Notes: generated from the sequence alone by a model not told the origin. A stretch of DNA of 64,000 nt from Actinomycetaceae bacterium TAE3-ERU4 (GCA_019218365.1 JAHUUJ010000001.1:248001-312000); one strand, 5' to 3'. Counted from the stretch's first letter, positions 51,501-61,099 are shown. Translations and numbers: made by a program.

Positions 51501-54162
51501 CATCAATCTGCTTGGAAATACGGCCATACGGATCAAAATCAATTCCATACGAGGCAAGACCATCGGGCAATACACTACGAACTTTTTGCCCAAAAGCGGA
51601 AACTTCTTGACGCACTACTCGACCAGTAGGATCAACAACCCGAGAAAGGTTACCGTCAGCGTCATACTCATGTTCCCAAATTCCACCATCGGGAGAAGTT
51701 AACGAACGCAAACGTGAAAGTGCATCGTAAGCAAAACTAAACTCCGCGCCATCGGGTAAATGCAACGTCGAAACATTACCTAAATCATCAAAGGTACGTT
51801 CAAGTACACGCCCCATAGCATCAACTCGGCGTACTAGTTGACCATGAAGCCCATAACCTAAAGTAATTTCTCCGCCCTCAGGGTCAATACTCTTAACGAC
51901 GCGACCCGCAGAATCGTAAACAAAATTCCAAACTGCACCATCCGGGCAAACAATACGTGACAAATGCCCTTCAGAATCATAGGAATACTTAGTTGAAAAA
52001 CCTAAAGCGGTCATCTGCTCAACCACTCGGCCTGATTCATCCCTAATTAAAGAGGCGCAAGACCCCGCGGAATTAGTAACCGAAACTAAATCTCCGAAAG
52101 TATCATAGGCAAAATCAAGGCGTACTCCAGTAGGGTCAACTGTAGACAAAAGTAAACCATCAGCCCACTCTAAAGTATGAACCCCTCCCAGTGGATCAAA
52201 GACCTTAGAAGGATTACGTTCTAGCCCTTCATACTCATAACGAACAATCGAACCATTACCGGCCACAACCGTCGCCAACCTATCGAAAGCGTCCCATGAA
52301 TAGGAAATTTCAGCTTTTGACGGCAATATGGTACGTGTTAAACGACCTCGCTTATCATAAGCATTTACAGTTACTGCGCCATCACGCCCAACAGACTGCA
52401 CCAGATTACCTGCCGCATCATGCAGCATTGACTGCCGGTTACCGTCAGAATCAACAATCCCAATACAGCGTCCCTTAGCATCAGCTATCCAGCTATTAGA
52501 GCGCGAACCATCAGAATCTGCGACAACCGTAACGTTACTCGGCAAGTAAGAGAAAGTAACCGTGCGCCCAAAAGGAGTTACCTGCGAAACAACACGACCT
52601 AAAGAATCATAAGTATTATCTACCTCAACTACCCCAGATGAAGACAATACGCGAGATATCAGGCCATCCTCATTCCATTCATAAAAACGAGAAGAACTAC
52701 CTGCCCGAACCTCGCAAAGAAATAGCCCATTCGAATAGAGATACTCCACCTTACGCCCAGCAGACGACACTGCCGCTGAAACCAAACCAGCGGAATACCT
52801 AATTTCAATAAAACGGCCAAACTCATGCTTCAAAGCAGAGACAAGACCCTCACTATTACGAACAACCTGAATACACGAACCCGGGCCGGAAGAAACCCCT
52901 AACCACTGCCCCGAAAGGCTAAATACCCAACAAGAACCAGCGTTATCTCGGACGGTTAAGAAGTCATGCCCCTCATCATCTAAGAAACGTTCTGCACCGG
53001 CAATAGCTTCTACAGATTCTCGCGCAAGCCAAAAGTTATCACCTACAGCCCGCCCAAAGCTCTCGCCTAAACGCGGGAAAACAACCTGTCTACCATCTTC
53101 ACGGAACCAGGAAACCTGCTCTGTTTCAATTTCTAAGCGCTGATCCAAAATTGAGAACCAACCGCGCCCAAAAACACCAGAAAAATCAACAGTACTGTTA
53201 TAAGTACGTGACAGAGCCAAAGAAGCAGAAGCTCCCGAGAAAGAAAAATCTACCTCAGGTTCAACGAAACTACCCGTAGTTGCATTAACCGGATCTTCTA
53301 AATACCCCGTACTCTTATCAATACCAGCCAACTGCGGAGAAGAAATATCAATCGTCTCCCTATACGAGTGAATATTTGCGCCCTGTAACGACTCTCGGAT
53401 AGCAGTATCAGGCAAGGAAGACAAACTTCCCTCAGAACCAGCCCTAGCGAATGCTTCCCCCACGTTATCAAGCCAACGAGAATCATTTTTCCCAGCTTCA
53501 ATCCACGAAGCAATATTTGATACCAGATTGCCTACTTCAAAATGGCCATACCTACAACGAGCTGTGAATCTATTTAGCCTACTGGAAAACTCACTAACAC
53601 TTACTATTTCTTTCATAGTGTTACTAAGAAGCCCAGAAGCAACCTTTAGTTTTTCCGGATAAGCAGAAGAAGTTCCACCAGTCCATTTAGGCCCACTATC
53701 ATCTGTATTTCGTTTAGCCAGAGTAAAATCAGGTTGCTTGACAGGCAACAAATTGGATTTATCGAAATTAGGATAGTCTGGATCACCAGCGAAATAGTAA
53801 TGTACGCGTGTAAAGAACCAGCGTGACTTAACTTTCGCAACATATTCACGGCATATCTGCCGCCGTCTGTTCTCTTTGCGCGCTTCCTCGATTAGATAAT
53901 TTACGCCTTTTTCAAGCTTTCGGAAAACAGTACCTAAAGTAGTTGAATCATTAATAGCATTACGCATATTAGCTGCAAAAAGATTTGCGTAATAACCTGA
54001 GAAACCTTCCTCTGCATGAGAAAGTGCAGTCCTACAAGTGCTTGCGTATTTATCCACAGATAAAGCGCAGCTGTGTAAATAGGCTGAAAAGGAACTAGCT
54101 TCTGTAAAATCAAATTTTACATCAGTTCTAAAATCACCAAATTGTTCTTCGTACTCATCCAT
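48565..54162 (-). CDS. Rhs/YD-repeat polymorphic toxin, 1865 aa
   Basis: Residues 1-260 are helical (SSFSAYLHSCALSVDKYAST; no signal peptide), like the WXG/LXG delivery domains of type VII substrates. DPVNATTGSFVEPEVDFSFS begins the DUF6531 part at about 290. Residues 350-1500 are YD repeats (for example YDAAGNVVEV, YDSRGNLVAL) forming the hollow Rhs shell. The core ends at NPYNYLGNNPLNLSDPLG, near residue 1533. The last 332 residues are the variable tip: a hydrophobic Gly/Ala-rich stretch (TVFGALFLTAGIVASFLVPG), then a polar end domain of about 95 residues I do not recognise. A GAGG site precedes the ATG. It is flanked by a WXG100 gene and four immunity candidates. Confidence 0.88.
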   Translation of the reverse strand: MDEYEEQFGDFRTDVKFDFTEASSFSAYLHSCALSVDKYASTCRTALSHAEEGFSGYYANLFAANMRNAINDSTTLGTVFRKLEKGVNYLIEEARKENRRRQICREYVAKVKSRWFFTRVHYYFAGDPDYPNFDKSNLLPVKQPDFTLAKRNTDDSGPKWTGGTSSAYPEKLKVASGLLSNTMKEIVSVSEFSSRLNRFTARCRYGHFEVGNLVSNIASWIEAGKNDSRWLDNVGEAFARAGSEGSLSSLPDTAIRESLQGANIHSYRETIDISSPQLAGIDKSTGYLEDPVNATTGSFVEPEVDFSFSGASASLALSRTYNSTVDFSGVFGRGWFSILDQRLEIETEQVSWFREDGRQVVFPRLGESFGRAVGDNFWLARESVEAIAGAERFLDDEGHDFLTVRDNAGSCWVFSLSGQWLGVSSGPGSCIQVVRNSEGLVSALKHEFGRFIEIRYSAGLVSAAVSSAGRKVEYLYSNGLFLCEVRAGSSSRFYEWNEDGLISRVLSSSGVVEVDNTYDSLGRVVSQVTPFGRTVTFSYLPSNVTVVADSDGSRSNSWIADAKGRCIGIVDSDGNRQSMLHDAAGNLVQSVGRDGAVTVNAYDKRGRLTRTILPSKAEISYSWDAFDRLATVVAGNGSIVRYEYEGLERNPSKVFDPLGGVHTLEWADGLLLSTVDPTGVRLDFAYDTFGDLVSVTNSAGSCASLIRDESGRVVEQMTALGFSTKYSYDSEGHLSRIVCPDGAVWNFVYDSAGRVVKSIDPEGGEITLGYGLHGQLVRRVDAMGRVLERTFDDLGNVSTLHLPDGAEFSFAYDALSRLRSLTSPDGGIWEHEYDADGNLSRVVDPTGRVVRQEVSAFGQKVRSVLPDGLASYGIDFDPYGRISKQIDVSGTESVLTYDAAGNVVEVLDANAGLTLLRRDLAGRLIQQVSPEGRVTSYSYNSCGLLESVELPSKDREFYRYDADLRLVSKVFASGEEATYEYDSCSRLVRSEIPGQGVSIFKYDRCGRLIYSRDLLTGVRHFKYDAAGYLIKAVNGLGGQTSYEYDSRGNLVALRDAAGGVSRWAYNEVGQVISYTDSLGRVTSATYDLAGRQITQTGADGICLSFEYDVNGELSEVHADGRLLTRYERDLVKRQVKLVDHTRPGALNPTVHELTYDRLGHLVLRRTEDEGKAWSTSWEYDGDALRTAYVSAEGVRTEYQRDSLGRVIRLSNELVGEVDFGYDPDGNLTSYSFAGESYEGVYAGGWLVEQTLRGFGQVSSSRVERDIWGRVVRVESSSGAVCYEYDDANDLVRAVSDDGHESNWVYETSGRLITSRVGGISTDFVYDAGGQLRSQKISDGRQVEYTYDLVGRRASEEWSGSYSSKRSYSWDERGWLKGVENVEQGKSVRVDTWINGLGELTDVGGMSLTWDFASPLPSLDSFAGKGIVQLPDSLVMQASGGEISRLFSLGGDLLNPYAPTPGVNLPGMPAGVEINPNGGIGISGLQWMGVRVYDPSSVGFLSRDPLEALSGSMWEANPYNYLGNNPLNLSDPLGTRPVTDAQLKAQNWGGSFWERNKDNILSGETVFGALFLTAGIVASFLVPGGPIIGLALAGALTNTGFSILSQKLGTGTVDWKTVALDAAIGGISGAAMGGVGQFATNKGFGTLSREMFENTTGSVIEGARDTADDLVHGRGFSGSKLATGMGSGLLSGSFGGYGSAKLGQHIRLKYHSNPLSAAVSSFTEGAVQDGTQYTAEYLTGQRDKFSVSGFAESSVAGGFRSALTSQSKELYDKHMDLRYTYSEYLSQDKYSPEYGPRRTMRIDRDTRRFGDSYQLDELVLDSGEKIVTTEYKGMTSAGEHTSITVEQHIGVDGASSEKVVDRRLEK

Positions 54163-54249
54163 TTTCTATCCTCACGCTGCACGTTCTAACTGGACACTAA
54201 TTCAAAAGAAACATCTTCCAATAAAGCAACTACGCTCTAAAGCAAAAAT

Positions 54250-54317
54250 TAAAAGACTCCCCACAATTAAGAGTCGATACTAGGAGTCGTCCTGCCTTAT
54301 TCCAGGCAGGACGACTC
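54250..54317 (-). terminator. Tandem hairpins between WXG100 and Rhs genes
   Basis: The first hairpin pairs GAGTCGTCCTGCC (minus strand) perfectly with GGCAGGACGACTC (54317-54284). Just downstream on the minus strand GACTC and GAGTC form a second, smaller stem followed by TTTTAATTTTT (to about 54247). Together they look like a partial terminator that would let the small WXG100 protein be made in excess over the giant toxin. Confidence 0.6.
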
Positions 54318-54388
54318 TTAAATACTGTCCGTTAAACAAACTAACCAAGGAGTAAAACAGCCGTGAACAGTAGTACGGAAAAGTAAAA

Positions 54389-54670
54389 TTAGTGACCGCC
54401 ACCAGCTTGGAAGATGTTGTTAGAAATGCTCTCAAGCTGAGTACGAAGCTCTTCCAATTCAACCTTAGCTTTTTCCAAAGCGCGACGAGTGTCCGGCCAA
54501 GTGGTAGTGCGGAACTGCTCGGCCAAAGGACCATCCCAAACGTTAGGCTCAGACAAAATGTGTCCTTGAGCGTCAAGCTGACTAATCTGATCAGTCAAAC
54601 CACCATTGATAATTGACTGAATCTGACGAATGGCTACCTTAGCCTGTTCGGTAGACAAAACCCTGCTCAT
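54389..54670 (-). CDS. WXG100-family protein
   Basis: From the ATG at 54670 (GGAGG at ideal spacing) the product has 93 residues: two long helices around the turn VWDGPLAEQF, which holds the W-x-G motif. This is the standard size and shape of WXG100 (EsxA/EsxB-like) proteins, the small dimeric partners exported by type VII secretion. The frame is open upstream but without a ribosome site. The C-terminal tail (QAGGGH) lacks an obvious YxxxD/E signal. Confidence 0.88.
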   Translation of the reverse strand: MSRVLSTEQAKVAIRQIQSIINGGLTDQISQLDAQGHILSEPNVWDGPLAEQFRTTTWPDTRRALEKAKVELEELRTQLESISNNIFQAGGGH

Positions 54671-54762
54671 TAACAAACCTCCAAATAAATCAGGAATCCT
54701 TACAGAAACAGTATCGCATTTAACAAATGTAAACAATATTTTGGGATATTTTCCCCATATTC

Positions 54763-56787
54763 TTATGAGTTGTTGCCAACGATTGATACCCGTGCCGACG
54801 GTAAAACATAATTTCCTACAATCGCATCAAGTTCACAGTCCCCGGGATGCAAGGCCGTAACATTCTTTCCATCGGGAGAAATTGCAACCGCACCCGAACA
54901 CCTATCAGAAAAACGCACCAACCCATTATCACTTCCCGTAATTGAGGTTAAGACAGAAGTAGCCTTTCCTTGAGCAGGTGACAAATAAACTGGATTCAAA
55001 GTATTTTCACCATCTGGCCAAACCCCAACCAAGGTAACCGGAATAGCACTGCCCTGAATAACCCGAGATGGAACTACCATTTTCAGCCCCATTAAACGTT
55101 GCAAGGGGTAAGACGTAGATTTAACTTCAGAATCATGTAAAAGAGCGTTCGTCCGCGCGGAGTTTGTTCTCAACCAAGAATCAAGCTGTCGTTCCTCATT
55201 GCCTGGTTCGAAAATAAAAGGAATCTTTGCCCTAACTTCAAAAGGACGCTCTAGCTCAATGCGCTCTAGTGGAATGGACCAGGCGCAAGGACCTTCAATG
55301 CTAGTTTGCGAGACGCTGTTGGGGACAGGAACAATATTCTCCCATTTAGGTTGTGCACACCTTCCTTCACCACGCTCCAAACTCTCAAAAACACTGCCCA
55401 AAAGTGGAAACTTAGTAGTTTTATAAACTATCCGATAGTCAATTACCTGCTTCTGCGAATCATATTTTGCAAACCTCTGAACAATTAAGCCCGAGGGCAA
55501 AGGAGAATCCTCCTCCTGAGACTGCACCGAGATACTCTCAGGATGCGAAGCAGTAAACGATCCTCGAAGAAAAGGAATCAGTAAACCCAGTAAAACGAGT
55601 GTTCCAACAACGGAAGTAAAAATTATCCACTGTTGTCTGCTAACTCGACCAAACCAAGCTATTACACGTCCCCAAGCAGAAAGTTCATCATCAGAACTAC
55701 CAACTTCTTCTGCGCTATCCTGCGCCGGAAGGGAAATAGAACGCAGAACAGTAACCTTAGAAGAAGGCGTAAACTCACTAAGCTCCAAAGGGTGCGGGGA
55801 ACTCTGTTTTCCTTCATCACCAGAACTATTCCCAACAACTTCTTCTGTCGGTACATTCTCCTCAGAAAGACCCTCCTGCCGAGAAGAAGGACGCAAAACC
55901 GTTGCCGGCACAAAAGATTCAGGAGATGCTTGCACTCGTAATGGAGGGACATCTCGCAATGTAGCGCCAAGAGAACCCAAAGAATCAAGCAAATCAGGAA
56001 TCTGCGCACGATGTTGCACAGACTTCTCCAACATAGACAAAATCAAAGCCCACAAATCAGAATCGAGACCATCAATCTGCGGAGGTTGAGCAGTCAAATG
56101 TCTATTTGCAATGCTGAAACTATTCCCCTCTCCAGCGTAGGGAGTGCGACCAGCACACATTTCATAAAGCATGATTCCGGCAGCGTAGACATCCCCTGCT
56201 GGCAATGCTAAGCCCTTCTCAATTAGTTCCGGACTCATGTATGCAGGCGTACCAATCATCTGGGTTCGAGCCGATCTATCCCCAACGATTTTTGAAATAC
56301 CAAAATCCCCAAGTTTAAGACCCGAGCAGCCCTCAGCAGGAAATTCATTCGAAAGTAAAATATTGTCAGGCTTCACATCACGATGAACAATATTCATCTC
56401 ATGTGCAGCCTGCAAAGCCAGTAAAACTTCAGAAATAATCGCCACGGCTTGAGAGGGAGACAAAGTACCTTCCCGAGATATCAACTCTCGTAAAGAAATA
56501 CCCGGAACAAATTCCATCACGATTCCGAGACGGCCACCTTCAGCCACCAAATCTTCCACGCGAACTACATTCGGATGACAGAGGGAAGTAAGTAAAGTAC
56601 GCTCAGTTACAAAACGCGAAACAATCTGCGCATCAGAAGAAAGCTCCTCCCGCAAGAGCTTCACCGCCACCGGCTGACCAGATAACTTATTAATGCCCCG
56701 CCAAACCAAACCGGAAGCACCTTCGCCAATTGGAAAATCAAGATGGTAGGTAGCCCCAAAATCAAAACCTAAGCCAGCGCTATCCAT
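54763..56787 (-). CDS. Membrane Ser/Thr protein kinase (Hanks type)
   Basis: Residues 15-275 are a complete kinase: GEGASGLVWRG, the AVKLL lysine, catalytic HRDVKPDN (about 137), DFG, and the activation loop with GTPAYMSPE. A Ser/Pro-rich linker precedes one membrane helix (about 387-410). The extracellular 265 residues are beta-rich with a few cysteines and no PASTA repeats. It lies 7 bp after the ATPase gene. It probably senses an external cue and phosphorylates proteins bound by the ATPase's FHA domain; that link is inferred. Confidence 0.92.
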   Translation of the reverse strand: MDSAGLGFDFGATYHLDFPIGEGASGLVWRGINKLSGQPVAVKLLREELSSDAQIVSRFVTERTLLTSLCHPNVVRVEDLVAEGGRLGIVMEFVPGISLRELISREGTLSPSQAVAIISEVLLALQAAHEMNIVHRDVKPDNILLSNEFPAEGCSGLKLGDFGISKIVGDRSARTQMIGTPAYMSPELIEKGLALPAGDVYAAGIMLYEMCAGRTPYAGEGNSFSIANRHLTAQPPQIDGLDSDLWALILSMLEKSVQHRAQIPDLLDSLGSLGATLRDVPPLRVQASPESFVPATVLRPSSRQEGLSEENVPTEEVVGNSSGDEGKQSSPHPLELSEFTPSSKVTVLRSISLPAQDSAEEVGSSDDELSAWGRVIAWFGRVSRQQWIIFTSVVGTLVLLGLLIPFLRGSFTASHPESISVQSQEEDSPLPSGLIVQRFAKYDSQKQVIDYRIVYKTTKFPLLGSVFESLERGEGRCAQPKWENIVPVPNSVSQTSIEGPCAWSIPLERIELERPFEVRAKIPFIFEPGNEERQLDSWLRTNSARTNALLHDSEVKSTSYPLQRLMGLKMVVPSRVIQGSAIPVTLVGVWPDGENTLNPVYLSPAQGKATSVLTSITGSDNGLVRFSDRCSGAVAISPDGKNVTALHPGDCELDAIVGNYVLPSARVSIVGNNS

Positions 56788-56794
56788 CTATCCT

Positions 56795-59700
56795 CTAACC
56801 CCTCTCAGGATCATATGTTGTAACGGCCTGCACCAGCTGACGCACACCAGAATGGCAAGCATATCCACGAGCTACAGACATCTTAACCGGAGGATTACGT
56901 GGAATCGTTACTCCCAACATATCACCGTCAAAATCAACATTCGGACGTAATAACAAACCACATTTAGACCTACGTACCTTACTCGTCCAATGACCGTAAG
57001 CGCGCAAATCATCATTACGCCCTACCGCAATCACTAACAGATTAGGATTTGGGCGATCCAATAAAGTAGCTAACGCGCGATCCGAATCATCAAGCTGCTC
57101 AGCATCATCAATAATCAAAAGTGTCGGAGAATCAACCACCCCAGCCAAAGCTAAAATCCCCGCAATATCGCCATGCGAAACAACCTGATCAAAATCTTCC
57201 GACAATAATGGCGAACGACGACCCGCAACAGCCCAGACCTGCAGCGGCACACCTGAAACCCGTGAATCAGCCAGCAATTTACGCGCAATCCCCGCCGCAC
57301 AAGTAGATTTACCGGAACGAGCTGGCCCGGCAATCAACATGTGCTCGCCCTCAAAAACGTCCAAGAAACACGGTTCTAAAGAACTCTCCGCAATCCCCAC
57401 CGGAATACGCCACGGTTCAATCCCAACTTGACTTAAAACAGACAAATCAGAAGGCAAGACAAACTCCGGCAACGGAGCAACCACCGGATCCTTTTGCGTA
57501 AACTGTGAGTAACGCTCCTGCAAACCAGTAATGGCCTGCGAAACAGAAAAATCAGGAGTAGCCACGTGAGCTTGTAAGCCAGATACAGCTTCTACACAAC
57601 GTCCCGGAACTGGCGGTGGTACATCATCACGCCCTACCCCCGCAGCAGCGTAGTCGTATGCATCAGCTAAACGGAAGAACCAACGTTGTGTTGTCACATC
57701 TTCAATCTGCGATGGAATAGACTTTGCCCGTGTACTCGAAGCCGCAATATGAATTCCCAAATCCGGTCCACCAGACCAAACCTGATAAAACGACTCAAGT
57801 AGAATCATTGCATCATACTCAGAAAATTCATCACGTAAAGTTGCCAAGCCGTCGAGTAAAACTAGCATCTTACGGTGTACACCAGGATTAGCACGCCGCC
57901 GATCAAATTCAGACTTCAAAAAACGTAAGAACCGTTCTTGCAGCTCCCGCTCACTACTGCCTCCAGCAACATAAGCACTCGTATGGGGCAATTCCTTCAA
58001 GCACTCCAGTTCACGTGAACCTAAGTCCAAAACTAAAATATCCAACTCGTCAGGACTGTGTGTATAGGCCGCAGACAATCCCAAAGACATCAAAGTAGTT
58101 GTAGTCCCAGAACCGGGAATACCCAAAAGGAGTAAATTCCCCTCAGACAAATCCCAACCAGAAAGGAACTGACGTTGGTTCGATGGATCATCGACAACAG
58201 AAACCAACAAACGTTCTCCCCGCTCAGGAATTACCTTAGGAACATCATACGAAGCATGTGATTCCTGCTCAGATAGACACAAAATTACCTTTTGTCCCAA
58301 AGGCTCAGGCCAGACCGGCCTCGGTGGAGCAAAACCACTAATTTCATTAGCCTGACAAATTGCTTCAATCAAACGATCCAAATCATCGGGATCAGAACTC
58401 TTCCGCTTAGGCAATTCAGGCTTCGGGGAAGGAAATCCTAAAGTAGCTTCCAAGACCGAAAAATCTGCACTATCATCAGCTAAACAACGCCCCGTAACCA
58501 AAGCTGTTTGAATTGGATTAATATCCTCCTCACCCAACTTCACATACGCCCGCCCACGCTGATCACGACCAATGGCAGAGGCATGCGGAACTGAAATAAC
58601 ATTCGAAGAATCATCCCGACTTTGCACACGCAAAGCCACCCGCATATTCGTATTTGCCAAAATATCGTCATTAACTACACCAGCAGGACGCTGCGTAGCC
58701 AAAATCATGTGTACACCTAAAGTACGGCCAACAGCCCCAATTGACACCAAAGCCGAAAGAACATCAGGATAGTCCTTAGCCAACTGTGCGAACTCGTCAA
58801 TCACCAACAATAAACGAGGCATTGGCTCATCCGGATTAGTTGCCAAATAAGCATCCAAGTTATCGACACCTTCGCCAGCCTGCGCAAACTTTTGCTGACG
58901 ATAAAGCATCTCCGCTTCTAGCGCCCGTAAAGCACGATTGGCTAGCTGCGCCTCGAGATTTGAAATAGTCCCAATCGTATGAGGTAGCTGATTACAGGAG
59001 GCAAATGCCGCACCCCCCTTAAAATCAACCAAAATAAAAGTTAGATGCTCCGGATCAACCCGGGCAGCTAAACCAGCGACTAAAGAACGTAACAGTTCAC
59101 TCTTACCAGAACCAGTTGTCCCACCAACTAGACCGTGCGGACCATCTCGTACCAAATCAAACCAGAAAACACCATCTTCACTGACCCCCAATGGTGCCGA
59201 GTAACCATGATTGGTACGCCAAAGTTCACAAACTTTAGATCCGTCAAGCTCACTTAAGCCAAGCAACGGCAACAAGTGCGTCAAACTTGGTAAAGTAGCA
59301 CCCAGATTTTTAGTCTCAGGATCATCAAAACGTGCCAGGCTACGAGCCCAGTCCAGCGCAAATTCATCGGAAATACCAGCTACCGTAATATCATTTTGGC
59401 GCTTTCCCGCACCCGGAAGCGAAAGAGTCGCCAGCGCATCAGTCTTAGCGTGAATAACCGTAGAACAAACTGCTGGCAACTGATCTGGTGTAGCCGCAAT
59501 AACAATCCCACTGACCTTCCGGCCAGTCTTACGAGAAGCAGAAAACTCATCTTCTCGGTAAGTCAAAATATCGCGTGCCGGACAATCTCTACCTTCTGTT
59601 AAAGACTGCGAATCCAATAGTAGAACCAAACCCGGCGTGGGCAAAGAAGGCAAAGCGTCGCGAAGGACACGCAAAATCTGTTGGCTGGATTCATTATCCA

Positions 59701-61069
59701 TTCCCAACCACAAATTATCCGCATTTGCCCCAGGCTGACGAAGGTGGGGTAAAAGTGCAGTCCACTGCCATAGTGAAGAACGCGAACGATCACAAAAAAC
59801 ACCCACCGACATGTCTGCCGGCCCAATATGGGTAACCAGCTGGCAAAGCAAGGAACGAGCCACACTCACGCATTCATTACGCTCGCCCCAAATACCAACC
59901 ACACCCTGGGACAAATCAACCTCAACCGGAGCTGATTCAATGAGGGCACTAGAAAGTAACTTAGCAACACGCTTTTCTTTCTTCCCCGAGGAAGAAGTCT
60001 GGCTCAAAGGAACGGCAAAGGGAATATCCGCAACCCCTAAGTGCAAGCTCCAAAAATCCTCATCGTCTGGACGACGTTGCCACAGGCGTGTAGAAGGTAA
60101 GGTCGCACGAAACTTACAAACTGCTGGATTGGGAATCTTCGCGCGTAAAAATTTTCTCTCCAAAATCGCCGCAGCTTTAATTTCTTTCGCAAAATTATCC
60201 AAAGCGAGATTATATTTCTCGTTCTCTTCTTTCTCGCTTTTCTTCGCTCGCTGTTTCTGCTCCCACCAAGAACCAACAGCCATCACCGGCGACAAAATAG
60301 CAATCAACGCATATCTAACAGACCCCATCACCGCTACCATCGCGATAGCCATTACCAAAGGAGCCGCTACTGTAATCCACGAAAACTTAGAAGGTTTTTG
60401 TGAATCTTTTTTAATTGGTAAATCCAAGGAGTCGGGGCGTTTAGGCAAGACCATCCGCGGCGGACGGTTAAAAGGAACCGTATGCGTAGGAGTCACATTA
60501 TTTAACGACCCCGGACGAGGAGCTAAATCTTCATCCAGGGAACTACAGAGCAACAAAGTTGCTCCACCCACGCTAACAGAGGCATAGTCTTTAACGAGAA
60601 TACCGTCCTCGTCTTCAATCTTGATTCCATCTACATAAGTACCGTTGGAAGAACCTACATCGCGAACTCTAACGCCCTCAGCCTCACGATTAAATACACA
60701 ATGCGACCAGGAAACAGAAGGAGAATCGACGGTTATATCAGCTTCGGGACTACGTCCTACACGCAGCAGAGAACCTGGCGGAAGTTCATAGACTGATCCA
60801 AGATTTAAGCCACCGGAGTGAATCACCTGCCAGGTATCAACAGGGACGCTCTTTTCCGAGGAGCAAGACAGAACAGACCCTTCCAATAGAGTCACGTCAG
60901 AAAGTGAATCAGAAATACTTACTTTCTCACCATCAAGCCAAACCTCAGACCAGGCTCGCATATCTACATTAGCTTTTTCGAGAATCTTACCGACAGTAAT
61001 CTGATCATTGAAATTAGAGATATCAAAAAATCTCTTACTGGTGCCTTCATCAACAAGAATACGAACCAT
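56795..61069 (-). CDS. FHA-containing EssC/EccC-type secretion ATPase
   Basis: The 1424-residue FtsK/SpoIIIE-family motor of type VII secretion. An FHA domain (about 95-185: LLRVGRSPEADITVDS, SHCVF, GSSNGTYVDG) binds phosphothreonine. Two membrane helices follow (about 230-270). Three ATPase domains come next: the first is intact (GGTTGSGKSELL, DFKGGAAF, LLLVIDEFAQL, near 650); the second has GIPGSGTTTTL, where the Walker lysine is replaced (near 983); the third has GPARSGKSTCA (near 1246) and LLIIDDAEQL. FHA domains at the N-terminus are typical of Firmicutes EssC, less of mycobacterial EccC. Confidence 0.92.
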   Translation of the reverse strand: MVRILVDEGTSKRFFDISNFNDQITVGKILEKANVDMRAWSEVWLDGEKVSISDSLSDVTLLEGSVLSCSSEKSVPVDTWQVIHSGGLNLGSVYELPPGSLLRVGRSPEADITVDSPSVSWSHCVFNREAEGVRVRDVGSSNGTYVDGIKIEDEDGILVKDYASVSVGGATLLLCSSLDEDLAPRPGSLNNVTPTHTVPFNRPPRMVLPKRPDSLDLPIKKDSQKPSKFSWITVAAPLVMAIAMVAVMGSVRYALIAILSPVMAVGSWWEQKQRAKKSEKEENEKYNLALDNFAKEIKAAAILERKFLRAKIPNPAVCKFRATLPSTRLWQRRPDDEDFWSLHLGVADIPFAVPLSQTSSSGKKEKRVAKLLSSALIESAPVEVDLSQGVVGIWGERNECVSVARSLLCQLVTHIGPADMSVGVFCDRSRSSLWQWTALLPHLRQPGANADNLWLGMDNESSQQILRVLRDALPSLPTPGLVLLLDSQSLTEGRDCPARDILTYREDEFSASRKTGRKVSGIVIAATPDQLPAVCSTVIHAKTDALATLSLPGAGKRQNDITVAGISDEFALDWARSLARFDDPETKNLGATLPSLTHLLPLLGLSELDGSKVCELWRTNHGYSAPLGVSEDGVFWFDLVRDGPHGLVGGTTGSGKSELLRSLVAGLAARVDPEHLTFILVDFKGGAAFASCNQLPHTIGTISNLEAQLANRALRALEAEMLYRQQKFAQAGEGVDNLDAYLATNPDEPMPRLLLVIDEFAQLAKDYPDVLSALVSIGAVGRTLGVHMILATQRPAGVVNDDILANTNMRVALRVQSRDDSSNVISVPHASAIGRDQRGRAYVKLGEEDINPIQTALVTGRCLADDSADFSVLEATLGFPSPKPELPKRKSSDPDDLDRLIEAICQANEISGFAPPRPVWPEPLGQKVILCLSEQESHASYDVPKVIPERGERLLVSVVDDPSNQRQFLSGWDLSEGNLLLLGIPGSGTTTTLMSLGLSAAYTHSPDELDILVLDLGSRELECLKELPHTSAYVAGGSSERELQERFLRFLKSEFDRRRANPGVHRKMLVLLDGLATLRDEFSEYDAMILLESFYQVWSGGPDLGIHIAASSTRAKSIPSQIEDVTTQRWFFRLADAYDYAAAGVGRDDVPPPVPGRCVEAVSGLQAHVATPDFSVSQAITGLQERYSQFTQKDPVVAPLPEFVLPSDLSVLSQVGIEPWRIPVGIAESSLEPCFLDVFEGEHMLIAGPARSGKSTCAAGIARKLLADSRVSGVPLQVWAVAGRRSPLLSEDFDQVVSHGDIAGILALAGVVDSPTLLIIDDAEQLDDSDRALATLLDRPNPNLLVIAVGRNDDLRAYGHWTSKVRRSKCGLLLRPNVDFDGDMLGVTIPRNPPVKMSVARGYACHSGVRQLVQAVTTYDPERG

Positions 61070-61099
61070 GAGTAACCCTAAAACTTGACTTAAAAAGTC

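Noticed and set aside
59811-60587. 258-codon plus-strand frame inside the secretion ATPase gene
   Set aside because: The minus strand encodes well-defined FHA and membrane regions here; the opposite frame has no recognisable domain.
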